From Allium sativum (lineage: Eukaryota; Streptophyta; Magnoliopsida; Asparagales; Amaryllidaceae): 64,000 nt of DNA. The notes below the pieces were generated by a model. The model was not told where the DNA came from. It did not search any database and was given only the letters and a program-made list of their open reading frames with translations. The translations under genes and the position numbers were made by a program. This document shows positions 32,690 through 45,194 of the stretch, in pieces (within the stretch, counting starts at the first letter, position 1; each line of letters starts with the position of its first letter). The stretch is from assembly GCA_030737875.1 (NCBI GenBank), contig CM060926.1, positions 164,621,579-164,685,578 on the forward strand. Reading direction: 5' to 3'.

Positions 32690-34798
32690 TGTGAAACGTC
32701 AGAAAGGAAGCAACATAAAAATCATATTTTTATGTTAATATGAACCAATAGGAAAGAGTGTAAGTAAAAAGGATATATTTATTGAAATATGAACCATTAG
32801 GAAAAAAAAAGGGATAGAAAATTATTCATTGTATGTTCAATGACATTTTGTATGTTTAAAATAGAAAATTACTCACTGTATGTTAATTGAAAAATTTTGT
32901 CAATATTAAAATAGAGATTGCCATCGTATGTTAATTGACAAAATTTTTGTATATTAATATAGAAATTATTCATCGCATGTGAAATTAATATTTTTATGTT
33001 AATAATAGAATATGTCACCGTATGAAGTGAACTATTTTTGTTCATATTAAAATAGAAAGCATCGTATGTTGATGTCACTATTTTTGTTCATATTAAAATA
33101 GAATTTTACACACCGTATGTTAATGGACAAATTTTGTTCATTATTAAAATAGAATTACACACACCGTATGTAAGAATGACAATTTTTGTCAATATTAAAA
33201 TAGAAATGATCCATCGTATGAAAATAGTATTTTTGCTAATGTTAATACAAGAAAACTCCATCGTATGTAAATAGGATTCTTGTCAAGTTGGAAGATATGA
33301 GAAACTTCATTGTATGAAAATGGTATTTTCGTCAATGTTAATATAAGAAACTTCATTGTATGAAAATGGTATTTTTGTAAATGTTAATATGAGAAACTTC
33401 ATTGTATGAAAATAGAATTTTGTCAATATTAAAATGGAATTGCCATCGTATGTTAATTGGAAAATTTTTGTATGTTAATGTCACCGCATGTTAAATTAGC
33501 ATTTTTATTAATGTTAATAAAAGAAAATGTCACCGCATGTTAAATTAACATTTTTAGTTATGATAGAAAACGGTCATTGTATGAAAATGACAATTGTGTC
33601 GAATGTTAATATAGGAAATATAAAAAGTGCATTGTATGAAAATAGCATTTTTGTCATCTCATAAAAATAATAAAAATGCATTGTATGTAAAATAACATTT
33701 TTGTTTAATGTTAATATTGTAAAGATACACCGTAGGATGTCATTAACATTTTTGTTAATATAATAAAAGTAATTTTACCATATGATGAGATTAACATTTT
33801 TTTAAAGTTAATACTAAAGAAGATTTCACCGTAGGATGGTTAACATGATTTGCAATGATTAAAATAAAAGAATGTACACCGTATGATAATTTAACATTAT
33901 TTTAATGTTAAAATGAAAGAATGTACACCACCGTAGGATGATTCACCATTATTTTTAATGTTAAAAGAAAAGAATTTCCATTTTATGTAAATTTAACATT
34001 ATTTTCAATGTTAATAAATGGAAGATCCATGGCGTGTAAATGTAACTTTATTTTAATGGTTATTAAAAGAGAATTCACCTCGTAGGGAAAATGTACATTA
34101 TTCTTAATGTTAATAAAGGATAATTTAACATTTTTGTCTATATTAAAAATATAGAAAATGCATTGTATGATTCATTAACATTTATTTCTAATGTTAATGG
34201 AATGGAAAATAAAAGAGAAAAACTCACTATATGGTCCATTAACATTTATTGTATGTAAATGTAACATTATTTTAAATGTTAATAAAAAGAGTATTTCTAT
34301 CGTAGGAAGAGTACATTATTCTTAATGTTAAAAATAAGTAATTTACAATGCATGGGAAATCGACATTAGTTATAATGGTAATTTAAAGAGGATTAACTGT
34401 AGGAAAGAGATTACATTTTATTTATGCATTATATTATAAGAATAACACCATTGTATGATATTAACATTTTAAGGTTAATGTTAAAAAGAAAATAACACTG
34501 TATGTAGTTAACATTATTTTTAATGTTAATATAAGAGAAAATTTCATCGTATGTCAAGTTAACCTTTAATTTTAATGTTAACACATAAGAATTTATACCG
34601 TATGGTATTAACATTATTTTATAATGTATATAAAAAGAGAATTCACTCCGTAGGAAGAATTAACATTATTTATAATGTTAAAAAAAAGAAATGAAACGTA
34701 TGTAAGAATAACATTATTTATAATGTTAAATGAAAGGTAAGTAACTGTATTGAAACATTAACATTATTTATAATGTAGGTAAAAGGGAACTTACACCA
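32690..34798 (+). repeat. 2-kb degenerate hairpin array in LTR B
   Basis: Roughly 35-40 units of 50-60 bp. A typical unit has ACCGTATG or ACCGTAGGA, a short stretch, then TTAACATTATTT...AATGTTAA, whose outer parts pair. Early units use GTCAATATTAAAATAGAA instead. Repeated with few differences at 40225-42335. Confidence 0.8.
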
Positions 34799-34929
34799 AA
34801 ACAATTCGAATTAGGCTCGGTCAACCGGAATATGTATTATCCATATGGGAGATCTTCCAATTGAGAAGATCCATCGACCTGAGACGAAGAGAAAGGTCTA
34901 TCTATTTTCTTTAGTTATTCAGTTAAACC

Positions 34930-35234
<305 letters not shown>

Positions 35235-35289
35235 TTAATCCCCTTTTCATGGCCACATATCTTTACGGCTAAGGAATGGGAAATCTTTC

Positions 35290-35704
35290 CCCTGTTACAT
35301 GAATCAAATATTTCATTTCATCCGGGAAAAGCCATCTCTTTCTCCACAATGCCTTTGCCATTTGATCCAATAGCGTTCCGTTAGATAGGAAGAGATTTGA
35401 TAAATACTGATAACTCTCGGATGGAGTATTAGAACGGAAAGATCCATTAGATAATGAACTATTGGTTCTAAGCCATCTCTGGTGATGAATCAACAATTCG
35501 AAGTGCTTTTCTTGCGTATTCTTGATGAACCAGTGTCTAGATATAGATGTAGAAGAATTTGTTTGGGAAGTAATAAGCCCCTTTGACATCTCTTCATCTG
35601 CAAAGAATTCTCGACGTGAAAACACAGAGACAAAGGGCTGATCTTTGAATAGGAAAAAGAATGGATCTGCAGGGTCCCAAATGAATTGGCTTATTCGAAA
35701 AAAG
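35290..35704 (-). pseudogene. ycf2: Plastid Ycf2 C-terminal fragment
   Basis: The minus frame reads [66 protein letters not shown] and [15 protein letters not shown]. These are hallmark sequences of the C-terminus of Ycf2, the very large plastid AAA-type protein of the import-motor complex. Only about 140 of over 2,000 residues are present. The normal end, DEMK followed by a few residues and a stop, is changed: an extra base after DEMK shifts the frame so it reads on as [10 protein letters not shown]. It cannot be functional here. Confidence 0.92.
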
Positions 35705-35918
35705 CATAATGAAATTGGAAAAGAAATATATAAAGAAATGAATGGGATGGCACATTATAATTTACATTCTTAAATGAAAATTATAAAGTATAAAATAAAT
35801 AATAATGAATTAAAAAGGGAAGAATTATCGTCTAATCCTAAACTACATTGTCATGTAAGTAGAAAGGTGAAAGTTAAGAGAAATGTAAGCTGCACGTAGG
35901 GACGATAAACTAAACGAA

Positions 35919-35927
<9 letters not shown>

Positions 35928-35957
<30 letters not shown>
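35928..35957 (+). repeat. (AT)n microsatellite
   Basis: A run of alternating A and T; in the 3' LTR (about 42572-42598) it is shorter and interrupted, a typical length change after insertion. Confidence 0.85.
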
Positions 35958-35961
<4 letters not shown>

Positions 35962-37200
35962 TAATATAACGAATTGAGCGCAGTAGTTCGTGTTTTGAAA
36001 TCGAACTTTTAAACGAATATACCGGAAGATCCGACCGTCGGATTTTCCCAAAACTGAAACCGTTAGGACCGTCTTGGAAAAATCTTTCCAACGATATAAG
36101 CTACGCTAAAATCCAATGGTTAGATTTTGAGGAAAGTGAAAAACAAAATTGATTGAAAACAGCGCCAAGGTCGCCCTTGACCTGAAGCGTCGTTAAATAA
36201 GGAATTAATTATATTAAATAATTAAGGCAAGAATTAATCGTTATAAAATAAAATAATGATATGAAATATGTTTTTCTAAAAATATATGAATGCGAGATTA
36301 TTTGGAAAGTCCGGGTTAATCCCATTCCCAAATGATCATACGGTTTCAAGAATTCAAGTATGAAGACGGCGCATGAAGACCGTAAATCTCCCCTCGAATG
36401 GACAACGATCAAGACTCTGAATTGGTTTGATCCCAATTCAAGGGTCGGGGTAATTGCCCAAACGTACGTGTTGATTTCACGGGTTTGACCCTAGTTCAGA
36501 CCTAGAGCATGGGTATAAATGGATAGTGTGTCTGACATCGTACACCACAAAATATTATGTGGTTGATATTCAGTTAATATATAAACGATTGGTGGCAGAG
36601 AATTTATTCTCTACTTAACACCCGTTTATATAGTGACGGAAGATCAATAGTACGGTATGGAGTGACGGTGTGGCATACTAAGATGCAATGATCAGGGTTA
36701 CTTGTTGAAAAGCAGAACCTTGTGGTATAAGGAACATGACTTCACGAGCCTCACAAACCGGTAGAGTCTAAAAAGGGGGAAGGGAACGCAGGGAAAGTAG
36801 CACGTTTCTTTCTAGTTAGTAGTCATTTTACTTTTGGAGGATGATGAAATGAGGCGCCTCGGATAGGTCCTATAGGACCGGGGAACGTGTGCTTAGGAAT
36901 TGCCAATCCTTTAAGCTGTATGTGAGGACCGGCCCTGCAGGATCCAAGGGTTAACTGCGGGTAATCCTGAGACGTTAACTAGAGCGTCTCGAATCGGTAA
37001 GGAGTCCTCCCTAGCCTGGACTCATGATGGGAACCCAAATTTCCAATACGACCCCGACGGATTTGATTGTATTACTAGTATTGGAGGCATAATATATGGT
37101 ACCTATGCTTCCTAGGATTGATACTTATAATTTGAATTGTTTTGAAACCATATACACTAATAATAGTATTAGTTACGTATTTGGCGTATTTATCATGTTT

Positions 37201-37275
37201 AACCACCATAAGGTAAAACTCTATCCTCTTGGTGTGCGTTGCATTGTGTGATGGGACCTGAGTCTTATGGTGGTT
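37201..37275 (+). other. Conserved LTR-end hairpin (element B, 5' copy)
   Basis: AACCACCATAAG (37201-37212) pairs perfectly with CTTATGGTGGTT (37264-37275) around a 51-nt loop containing TGCGTTGCATTGTGTGATGG. The arms differ from those of element A yet pair fully. Confidence 0.7.
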
Positions 37276-37869
37276 CCATTTTTCAAAAGACATTGCGTTT
37301 TGTTACGTTTTACTTATCTGTATTGACACTATAGTTATGCACGGCAATCCATTGGTACAACCCGTTCCGCGTTAGCGGCGTGGTCTTTGGATTTGCCTCA
37401 TTAGTATAAGTTATTTAAGAATTCTCACACCAGTCCCACGACTGACCCATAGTTTGTTTCACCTTTTTGCAAACTTGGGTGCCCTCTCTTCTACACGGGC
37501 AGCCAAGTAGACAGGTTCATTCTTTGCTTGGAGCTTTTCTTTGTAGCTGCTTATTTTCTCTCTCTTGGATTCTGCTTGGGAGAAGAGGTGATGACTTGGA
37601 GCTTGAAGACTTTTTGTTTCTATTGGCATCTATTCTTTTCTTTTTAGACATCAAACTTATTTCTTTTTTGCAAACTTGTTGTAATAGCTTAGATTCTGTG
37701 ACTGTGGATTTTCTGTGATTGATGACATTATATTTTTCCGCTGCTATAATGTTATTACTCTATGAATCTCCTTTGCTATATTGTATCTGTGTTCTGTTTT
37801 ATTGTATTTATGTTGTATTCCAAAAATGATTTCTCCTGCTTTCACTTGTGGAAGTTTGGGGTCATCACA

Positions 37870-38276
37870 GTTGGTATCAGAGCTTTGGTTTACAAAGCGG
37901 AGTACAACATATCTATAATAATTTGTTTACATAGAATCACTATATTCTATGGCGAACAGTTCATGAGATACATAATAGCCAGTCACTTTATCGTCATCTT
38001 TTCATTCATCCTTCGATCTTTTAGAATCACCTTTTATGTTGTTTTGACTCTTTCCTTGATCATACGTTCGAAGAAGACTAAGAGAAGTGGCGATGCTCAA
38101 TTGGCACATGTGTACGAAGGAGCGAAAGGACCAACTTCTTCGGTGGAAGGCCTGATGTTATAGGCGGTACTATTTCTGTTAAAACGTTTCAACATTCTCT
38201 GTGTTTATTCTTCCTCTTCTCCTCTTTTATTTTCTGTTTCCTTTTCGAGGACGAAAAGTTCTTAAGTGGGGGAGAT
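37870..38276 (+). mobile_element. Element B internal region, 407 bp, without gag or pol
   Basis: There is no retroviral-type domain. A small frame from ATG 37963 to 38163 (66 codons) would encode a hydrophobic stretch (SHFIVIFSFILRSFRITFYV) and a basic tail; with only one copy I cannot tell if it is real. The right end repeats the A-type block TTCGAGGACGAAAAGTTC and the polypurine tract AAGTGGGGGAGAT (38264-38276). Confidence 0.88.
37872..37883 (+). promoter_or_regulatory. Primer binding site (element B)
   Basis: TGGTATCAGAGC, complementary to initiator methionine tRNA, two bases after the LTR end CA. The hairpin GCTTTG/CAAAGC follows, as in element A. Confidence 0.9.
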
Positions 38277-41200
38277 TGTAACGACCCAGGATTTTAGGGC
38301 CAATTTAAAATTTTAATTTTAATGAATTTAAAGTATTTTAAATGATTGATTTATTTTAATCGAAGTTAAAACGAATAAATTTAATTTATATATAAAAGGA
38401 ATTGAAAACAAGCGCTGCAGTTTGAAATTTTGACTTTAAACTTTGACTGAATGTACAGGATTCAAAATAAAACGAATTTTAGTGAAACCAAAAATATTTA
38501 AATCTGTTTCAAAATATCTTTCCAACGAATCCGAAAAATCGAAATTTCATAGCGGAAATCAAAAGTTATGGCTAATTCAATTTTTAGAAAGGTCGGTGGG
38601 TAATTTGCATAGGACAAAAATGCTACTTTTCACATATGTAGGAATTTGAACTCGAAACCACTTCCATTGGTTTCAGAATGACGTTTCTGCATTGAAAAAT
38701 AGTAAACACTTATATGTTTCGAGTTTCAGAAAATATTTGTTTAAAAATGTATTTTTAATATTAAAAATATTCGCCTTGAAAATAGCCATTTTTCAAAATG
38801 TCTCAGAATCGAACGAAATAAATTTTGTTGGGTTCGTATCATCAAAACAAAGCTAAAAATGATTTTTTGGTAATTTTTAGAATTAATATATAATTATAAT
38901 TGATTTTTCAGCATAAACGGGCAAATTTTTGACTTTAAAAATTCATTAAAAATTCAAAAGGGCTCAGAATTGAATGAAATTAATTTTCATAAGTCCACAG
39001 CATCAAAACATAGCTAAGTATATTTTTCGAGAATTTTTGAAGTTAATTTGAGACCTCGGTGAATTTTCACGTACGGTACACATTAAAATATTAATAAAAT
39101 AATGTATTTATTCCAAAACTCATAGCAGACCTCGGAATTGGACCCCGGCACATAGCCCATTGCGTTCAGAAGGTGTCAAAACCTTAAGAACGACAGTAAG
39201 CAGGCCTAAATCGGAGTTCGGACCAAAACGGGCCTTAACGGGCTAATTACATAATTAGTTAACCCTAATATAATATTATAAAATTCGGATTTTACTGTTC
39301 ATCCTCCATCTTCAGCCGACACCTCTTCATGCTGAACCCATCATGGCTGAAAACTTCAAACCCTCATAACTCTTTCATTTCTCAACGAAAATTAGCGTGT
39401 GAGTACACGTTTCGAAGCTCTCGCCGAGCTCTTCGATCTCCGACAAGTCCCGTCCCTTTCCGTCGCCTGAGCCGCCCGCACCGAAGCCTCAAAGCCGCCG
39501 CCGTTTTCTGTCCGCCGCCCCCTGTAGGTCCCGCCGCACCTCACCACCTTCTGGCCGTGCATAGACCTCTCGTAGCCGGTCCTTCTCCAACAAACGGCGT
39601 CCAAAACCGTTCAGTAAATCAAAAGTTATCGGGATTTGAAGTTTTGAACAAATTCTGAAATGAGGTATGCTTCAGATTTTGCGACGCTTTTAAGCGTTGC
39701 TGCAGCAGTTGTTAAAAGTCTGTTTGATTTAAAACATTGATAACTTATGCATACGAACCCCGTTTCTGAAAATTTCAGATCCGACATGACCGTGAGGACG
39801 AGTAGTATTTGCTGAGACCGATTGGAGTGTTCTGAAAATTTATTTGGATTTATTTTAATTATTATCCAATCAAAGGTGAGAGTTCTATTTATTTATTTAT
39901 TTATTTAAATAAAAATAATTAACTGTGATTGTGATTTTCCTTTGATCCGTTGCTGAACGCTAATTGATTATCGTATGTGATTGATCCTGAATTGTCATTG
40001 ATACGTAGATCTATTTGTTTGATAATCGTCGTGTTGATAATAATGATATCATATTTGTTAAGAATAATCACATCATGATTGTTAAGGTAGGATTGTTGAA
40101 AACACATATATCACTTTATATGTCCTTGTTGAAATAAAACTGGCGACATAAACAAAGTTATTCTTTTTATTTGTTTTGATTAGGTATTAGAAATGTTTTA
40201 ACATAAAATATCCTTATATGTTATTGTGAAACGTCAGAAAGGAAGCAACATAAAAATCATATTTTTATGTTAATATGAACCAATAGGAAAGAGTGTAAGT
40301 AAAAAGGATATATTTATTGAAATATGAACCATTAGGAAAAAAAAAGGGATAGAAAATTATTCATTGTATGTTCAATGACATTTTGTATGTTTAAAATAGA
40401 AAATTACTCACTGTATGTTAATTGAAAATTTTTGTCAATATTAAAATAGAGATTGCCATCGTATGTTAATTGACAAAATTTTTGTATATTAATATAGAAA
40501 TTATTCATCGCATGTGAAATTAATATTTTTATGTTAATAATAGAATATGTCACCGTATGAAGTGAACTATTTTTGTTCATATTAAAATAGAAAACATCGT
40601 ATGTTGATGTCACTATTTTTGTTCATATTAAAATAGAATTTTACACACCGTATGTTAATGGACAAATTTTGTTCATTATTAAAATAGAATTACACACACC
40701 GTATGTAAGAATGACAATTTTTGTCAATATTAAAATAGAAATGATCCATCGTATGAAAATAGTATTTTTGCTAATGTTAATACAAGAAAACTCCATCGTA
40801 TGTAAATAGGATTCTTGTCAAGTTGGAAGATATGAGAAACTTCATTGTATGAAAATGGTATTTTCGTCAATGTTAATATAAGAAACTTCATTGTATGAAA
40901 ATGGTATTTTTGTAAATGTTAATATGAGAAACTTCATTGTATGAAAATAGAATTTTGTCAATATTAAAATGGAATTGCCATCGTATGTTAATTGGAAAAT
41001 TTTTGTATGTTAATGTCACCGCATGTTAAATTAGCATTTTTATTAATGTTAATAAAAGAAAATGTCACCGCATGTTAAATTAACATTTTTAGTTATGATA
41101 GAAAACGGTCATTGTATGAAAAATGACAATTGTGTCGAATGTTAATATAGGAAATATAAAAAGTGCATTGTATGAAAATAGCATTTTTGTCATCTCATAA

Positions 41201-44200
41201 AAATAATAAAAATGCATTGTATGTAAAATAACATTTTTGTTTAATGTTAATATTGTAAAGATACACCGTAGGATGTCATTAACATTTTTGTTAATATAAT
41301 AAAAGTAATTTTACCATATTATGAGATTAACATTTTTTTTAAAGTTAATATTAAAGAAGATTTCACCGTAGGATGGTTAACATGATTTGCAATGATTAAA
41401 ATAAAAGAATGTACACCGTATGATAATTTAACATTATTTTAATGTTAAAATGAAAGAATGTACACCACCGTAGGATGATTCACCATTATTTTTAATGTTA
41501 AAAGAAAAGAATTTCCATTTTATGTAAATTTAACATTATTTTCAATGTTAATAAATGGAAGATCCATGGCGTGTAAATGTAACTTTATTTTAATGGTTAT
41601 TAAAAGAGAATTCACCTCGTAGGGAAAATGTACATTATTCTTAATGTTAATAAAGGATAATTTAACATTTTTGTCTATATTAAAAATATAGAAAATGCAT
41701 TGTATGATTCATTAACATTTATTTCTAATGTTAATGGAATGGAAAATAAAAGAGAAAAACTCACTATATGGTCCATTAACATTTATTGTATGTAAATGTA
41801 ACATTATTTTAAATGTTAATAAAAAGAGTATTTCTATCGTAGGAAGAGTACATTATTCTTAATGTTAAAAATAAGTAATTTACAATGCATGGGAAATCGA
41901 CATTAGTTATAATGGTAATTTAAAGAGGATTAACTGTAGGAAAGAGATTACATTTTATTTATGCATTATATTATAAGAATAACACCATTGTATGATATTA
42001 ACATTTTAAGGTTAATGTTAAAAAGAAAATAACACTGTATGTAGTTAACATTATTTTTAATGTTAATATAAGAGAAAATTTCATCGTATGTCAAGTTAAC
42101 ATTTAATTTTAATGTTAACACATAAGAATTTATACCGTATGGTATTAACATTATTTTATAATGTATATAAAAAGAGAATTCACTCCGTAGGAAGAATTAA
42201 CATTATTTATAATGTTAAATAAAAGAAATGAAACGTATGTAAGAATAACATTATTTATAATGTTAAATGAAAGGTAAGTAACTGTATTGAAACATTAACA
42301 TTATTTATAATGTAGGTAAAAGGGAACTTACACCATAGGAAAGTGTTCATTATTCATAATGAAATTGGAAAAGAAATATATAAAGAAATGAATGGGATGG
42401 CACATTATAATTTACATTCTTAAATGAAAATTATAAAGTATAAAATAAATAATAATGAATTAAAAAGGGAAGAATTATCGTCTAATCCTAAACTACATTG
42501 TCATGTAAGTAGAAAGGTGAAAGTTAAGAGAAATGTAAGCTGCACGTAGGGACGATAAACTAAACGAATTATTTATATATATTTATATATATATATATAA
42601 TTATAATATAACGAATCGAGCGCAGTAGTTCGTGTTTGAAATCGAACTTTTAAACGAATATACCGGAAGATCCGACCGTCGGATTTTCCCAAAACTGAAA
42701 CCGTTAGGACCGTCTTGGAAAAATCTTTCCAACGATATAAGCTACGCTAAAATCCAACGGTTAGATTTTGAGGAAAGTGAAAAACAAAATTGATTGAAAA
42801 CAGCGCCAAGGTCGCCCTTGACCTGAAGCGTCGTTAAATAAGGAATTAATTATATTAAATAATTAAGGCAAGAATTAATCGTTATAAAATAAAATAACGA
42901 TATGAAATATGTTTTTCTCAAAATATATGAATGCGAGATTATTTGGAAAGTCCGGGTTAATCCCATTCCCAAATGATCGTACGGTTTCAAGAATTCAAGT
43001 ATGAAGACGGCGCATGAAGACCGTAAATCTCCCCTCGAATGGACAACGATCAAGACTCTGAATTGGTTTGATCCCAATTCAAGGGTCGGGGTAATTGCCC
43101 AAACGTACGTGTTGATTTCACGGGTTTGACCCTAGTTCAGACCTAGAGCATGGATATAAATGGATAGTGTGTCTGACATCGTACCCCACAAAATATTATG
43201 TGGTTGATATTCAGTTAATATATAAACGATTGGTGGCAGAGAATTTATTCTCTACTTAACACCCGTTTATATAGTGACGGAAGATCAATAGTACGGTATG
43301 GAGTGACGGTGTGGCATACTAAGATGCAATGATCAGGGTTACTTGTTGAAAAGCAGAACCTTGTGGTATAAAGAACATGACTTCACGAGCCTCACAAACC
43401 GGTAGAGTCTAAAAAGGGGGAAGGGAACGCAGGGAAAGTAGCACGTTTCTTTCTAGTTAGTAGTCATTTTACTTTTGGAGGATGATGAAATGAGGCGCCT
43501 CGGATAGGTCCTATAGGACCGGGGAACGTGTGCTTAGGAATTGCCAATCCTCTAAGCTGTATGTGAGGACCGGCCCTGCAGGATCCAAGGGTTAACTGCG
43601 GGTAATCCTGAGATGTTAACTAGAGCGTCTCGAATCGGTAAGGAGTCCTCCCTAGCCTGGACTCATGATGGGAACCCAAATTTCCAATACGACCCCGACG
43701 GATTTGATTGTATTACTAGTATTGGAGGCATAATATATGGTACCTATGCTTCCTAGGATTGATACTTATAATTTGAATTGTTTTGAAACCATATACACTA
43801 ATAATAGTATTAGTTACGTATTTAGCGTATTTAGCATGTTTAACCACCATAAGGTAAAAATCTATCCTCTTGGTGTGCGTTGCATTGTGTGATGGGACCT
43901 GAGTCTTATGGTGGTTCCATTTTTCAAAAGACATTGCGTTTTGTTACGTTTTACTTATCTGTATTGACACTATAGTTATGCACGGCAATCCATTGGTACA
44001 ACCCGTTCCGCGTTAGCGGCGTGGTCTTTGGATTTGCCTTATTAGTATAAGTTATTTAAGAATTCTCACACCAGTCCCACGACTGACCCATAGTTTTTTT
44101 CACCTTTTTGCAAACTTGGGTGCCCTCTCTTCTACACGGGCAGCCAAGTAGACAGGTTCATTCTTTGCTTGGAGCTTTTCTTTGTAGCTGCTTATTTTCT

Positions 44201-44510
44201 CTCTCTTGGATTCTGCTTGGGAGAAGAGGTGATGACTTGGAGCTTGAAGACTTTTTGTTTCTATTGGCATCTATTCTTTTCTTTTTAGACATCAAACTTA
44301 TTTCTTTTCTGCAAACTTGTTGTAATAGCTTAGATTCTGTGACTGTGGATTTTCTGTGATTGATGACATTATATTTTTCCGCTACTATAATGTTATTACT
44401 CTATGAATCTCCTTTGATATATTGTATCTGTGTTCTGTTTTATTGTATTTATGTTGTATTCCAAAAATGATTTCTCCTGCTTTCACTTGTGGAAGTTTGG
44501 GGTCATCACA
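38277..44510 (+). mobile_element. Element B, 3' LTR
   Basis: 6,234 bp from TGTAACGACCC to GGTCATCACA, followed by the target duplication GTAAG (44511-44515). It lacks the plastid insertion and keeps the bases lost there (42336-42354). Apart from that it differs from the 5' LTR by scattered single bases and small indels, so B is young but older than A. The hairpin is at 43842-43915, the hairpin array at 40225-42335 and the GC-rich block at 39325-39660. Confidence 0.93.
43842..43915 (+). other. Conserved LTR-end hairpin (element B, 3' copy)
   Basis: AACCACCATAAG (43842-43853) and CTTATGGTGGTT (43904-43915), with the same stem and loop core as at 37201-37275. Confidence 0.7.
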
Positions 44511-44515
44511 GTAAG

Positions 44516-44696
44516 CGGGATCTGTTTGTAACTCCTAGTAGAAATCTTAGAAAGGCAGTAGTAGGCACAGTTTGCCGAAGCTGGGTATCTTTGTATGTGA
44601 TTTTCCTTTACTGCAGTTTTTTTTAATTTCTCTGTGACTGTTTTAATTATTGATAAAACCTTATTCACCCCCTCTAGGGTTATTATTGATCCTACA
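44516..44696 (+). mobile_element. Copia element, 3' LTR, right part
   Basis: CGGGATCTGTTTGTAACTCC to GATCCTACA continues the copia LTR interrupted at 30745 and matches 22312-22492. It is followed by the copia target duplication GTACC (44697-44701). Confidence 0.93.
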
Positions 44697-44701
44697 GTAC
44701 C
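44697..44701 (+). repeat. Target site duplication of the copia element, right
   Basis: GTACC, identical to 19821-19825. Together they show that 19826-44696 is one insertion. Confidence 0.92.
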
Positions 44702-44718
44702 TAGCGATGGATAGAAAG

Positions 44719-45186
44719 TAGGGGCGAGCGTTCGGTCGGTTCGGTTGGTTTGGATGTAAAAAAACCCAAACCAACTGAGAACTGATATTTTTTCAAACCG
44801 AACCGAATTAAATTCGGTTAATTTGGCCGGTAACCGATTTAACCGAACTTAAAGGATGTATTATTATTCAAATGATGGATTCACCCAAAATAAAACATAA
44901 ATTCATGTTTGGAGAAATTTTACATACTAAATTTCATGTTTACGATAAGATTTGATCTATTTGTAACAAATGTCTTTGTATTATAAAACTAAACTAATTA
45001 TTTAAAGTACTATAATACCATAAAATTAGATGATAAATTTATAGTTCGATTAAACCGATAACCAAAAAAAAAAAAAATTTTGCAAACCGAATTCAAACCG
45101 ATTTAGTTTTAAAATCGAACCAAACCGACTTAAATGAACCGGTTTGGCCACTTAATTCGGTTTGAACCGAATATTGCTCACCCCTA
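44719..45186. mobile_element. hAT-type MITE, 468 bp
   Basis: The terminal inverted repeats are TAGGGGCGAGCGTTCGG on the left and CCGAATATTGCTCACCCCTA on the right. It is flanked by 8-bp near-duplications ATAGAAAG (44711-44718) and ATATAAAG (45187-45194), one mismatch. The length of the duplication and the TAGGGGTGAGCA-type ends are typical of non-autonomous hAT elements. The interior repeats AACCGAACC/TTCGGTT motifs, so the ends can fold on each other. It has no coding capacity. Confidence 0.88.
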
Positions 45187-45194
45187 ATATAAAG

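Noticed and set aside
37762..38163. 133-codon frame across the LTR/internal border of element B as a gene
   Set aside because: The first half is LTR sequence, and the 3' LTR copy lacks the continuation; only the internal 66 codons are worth a note.
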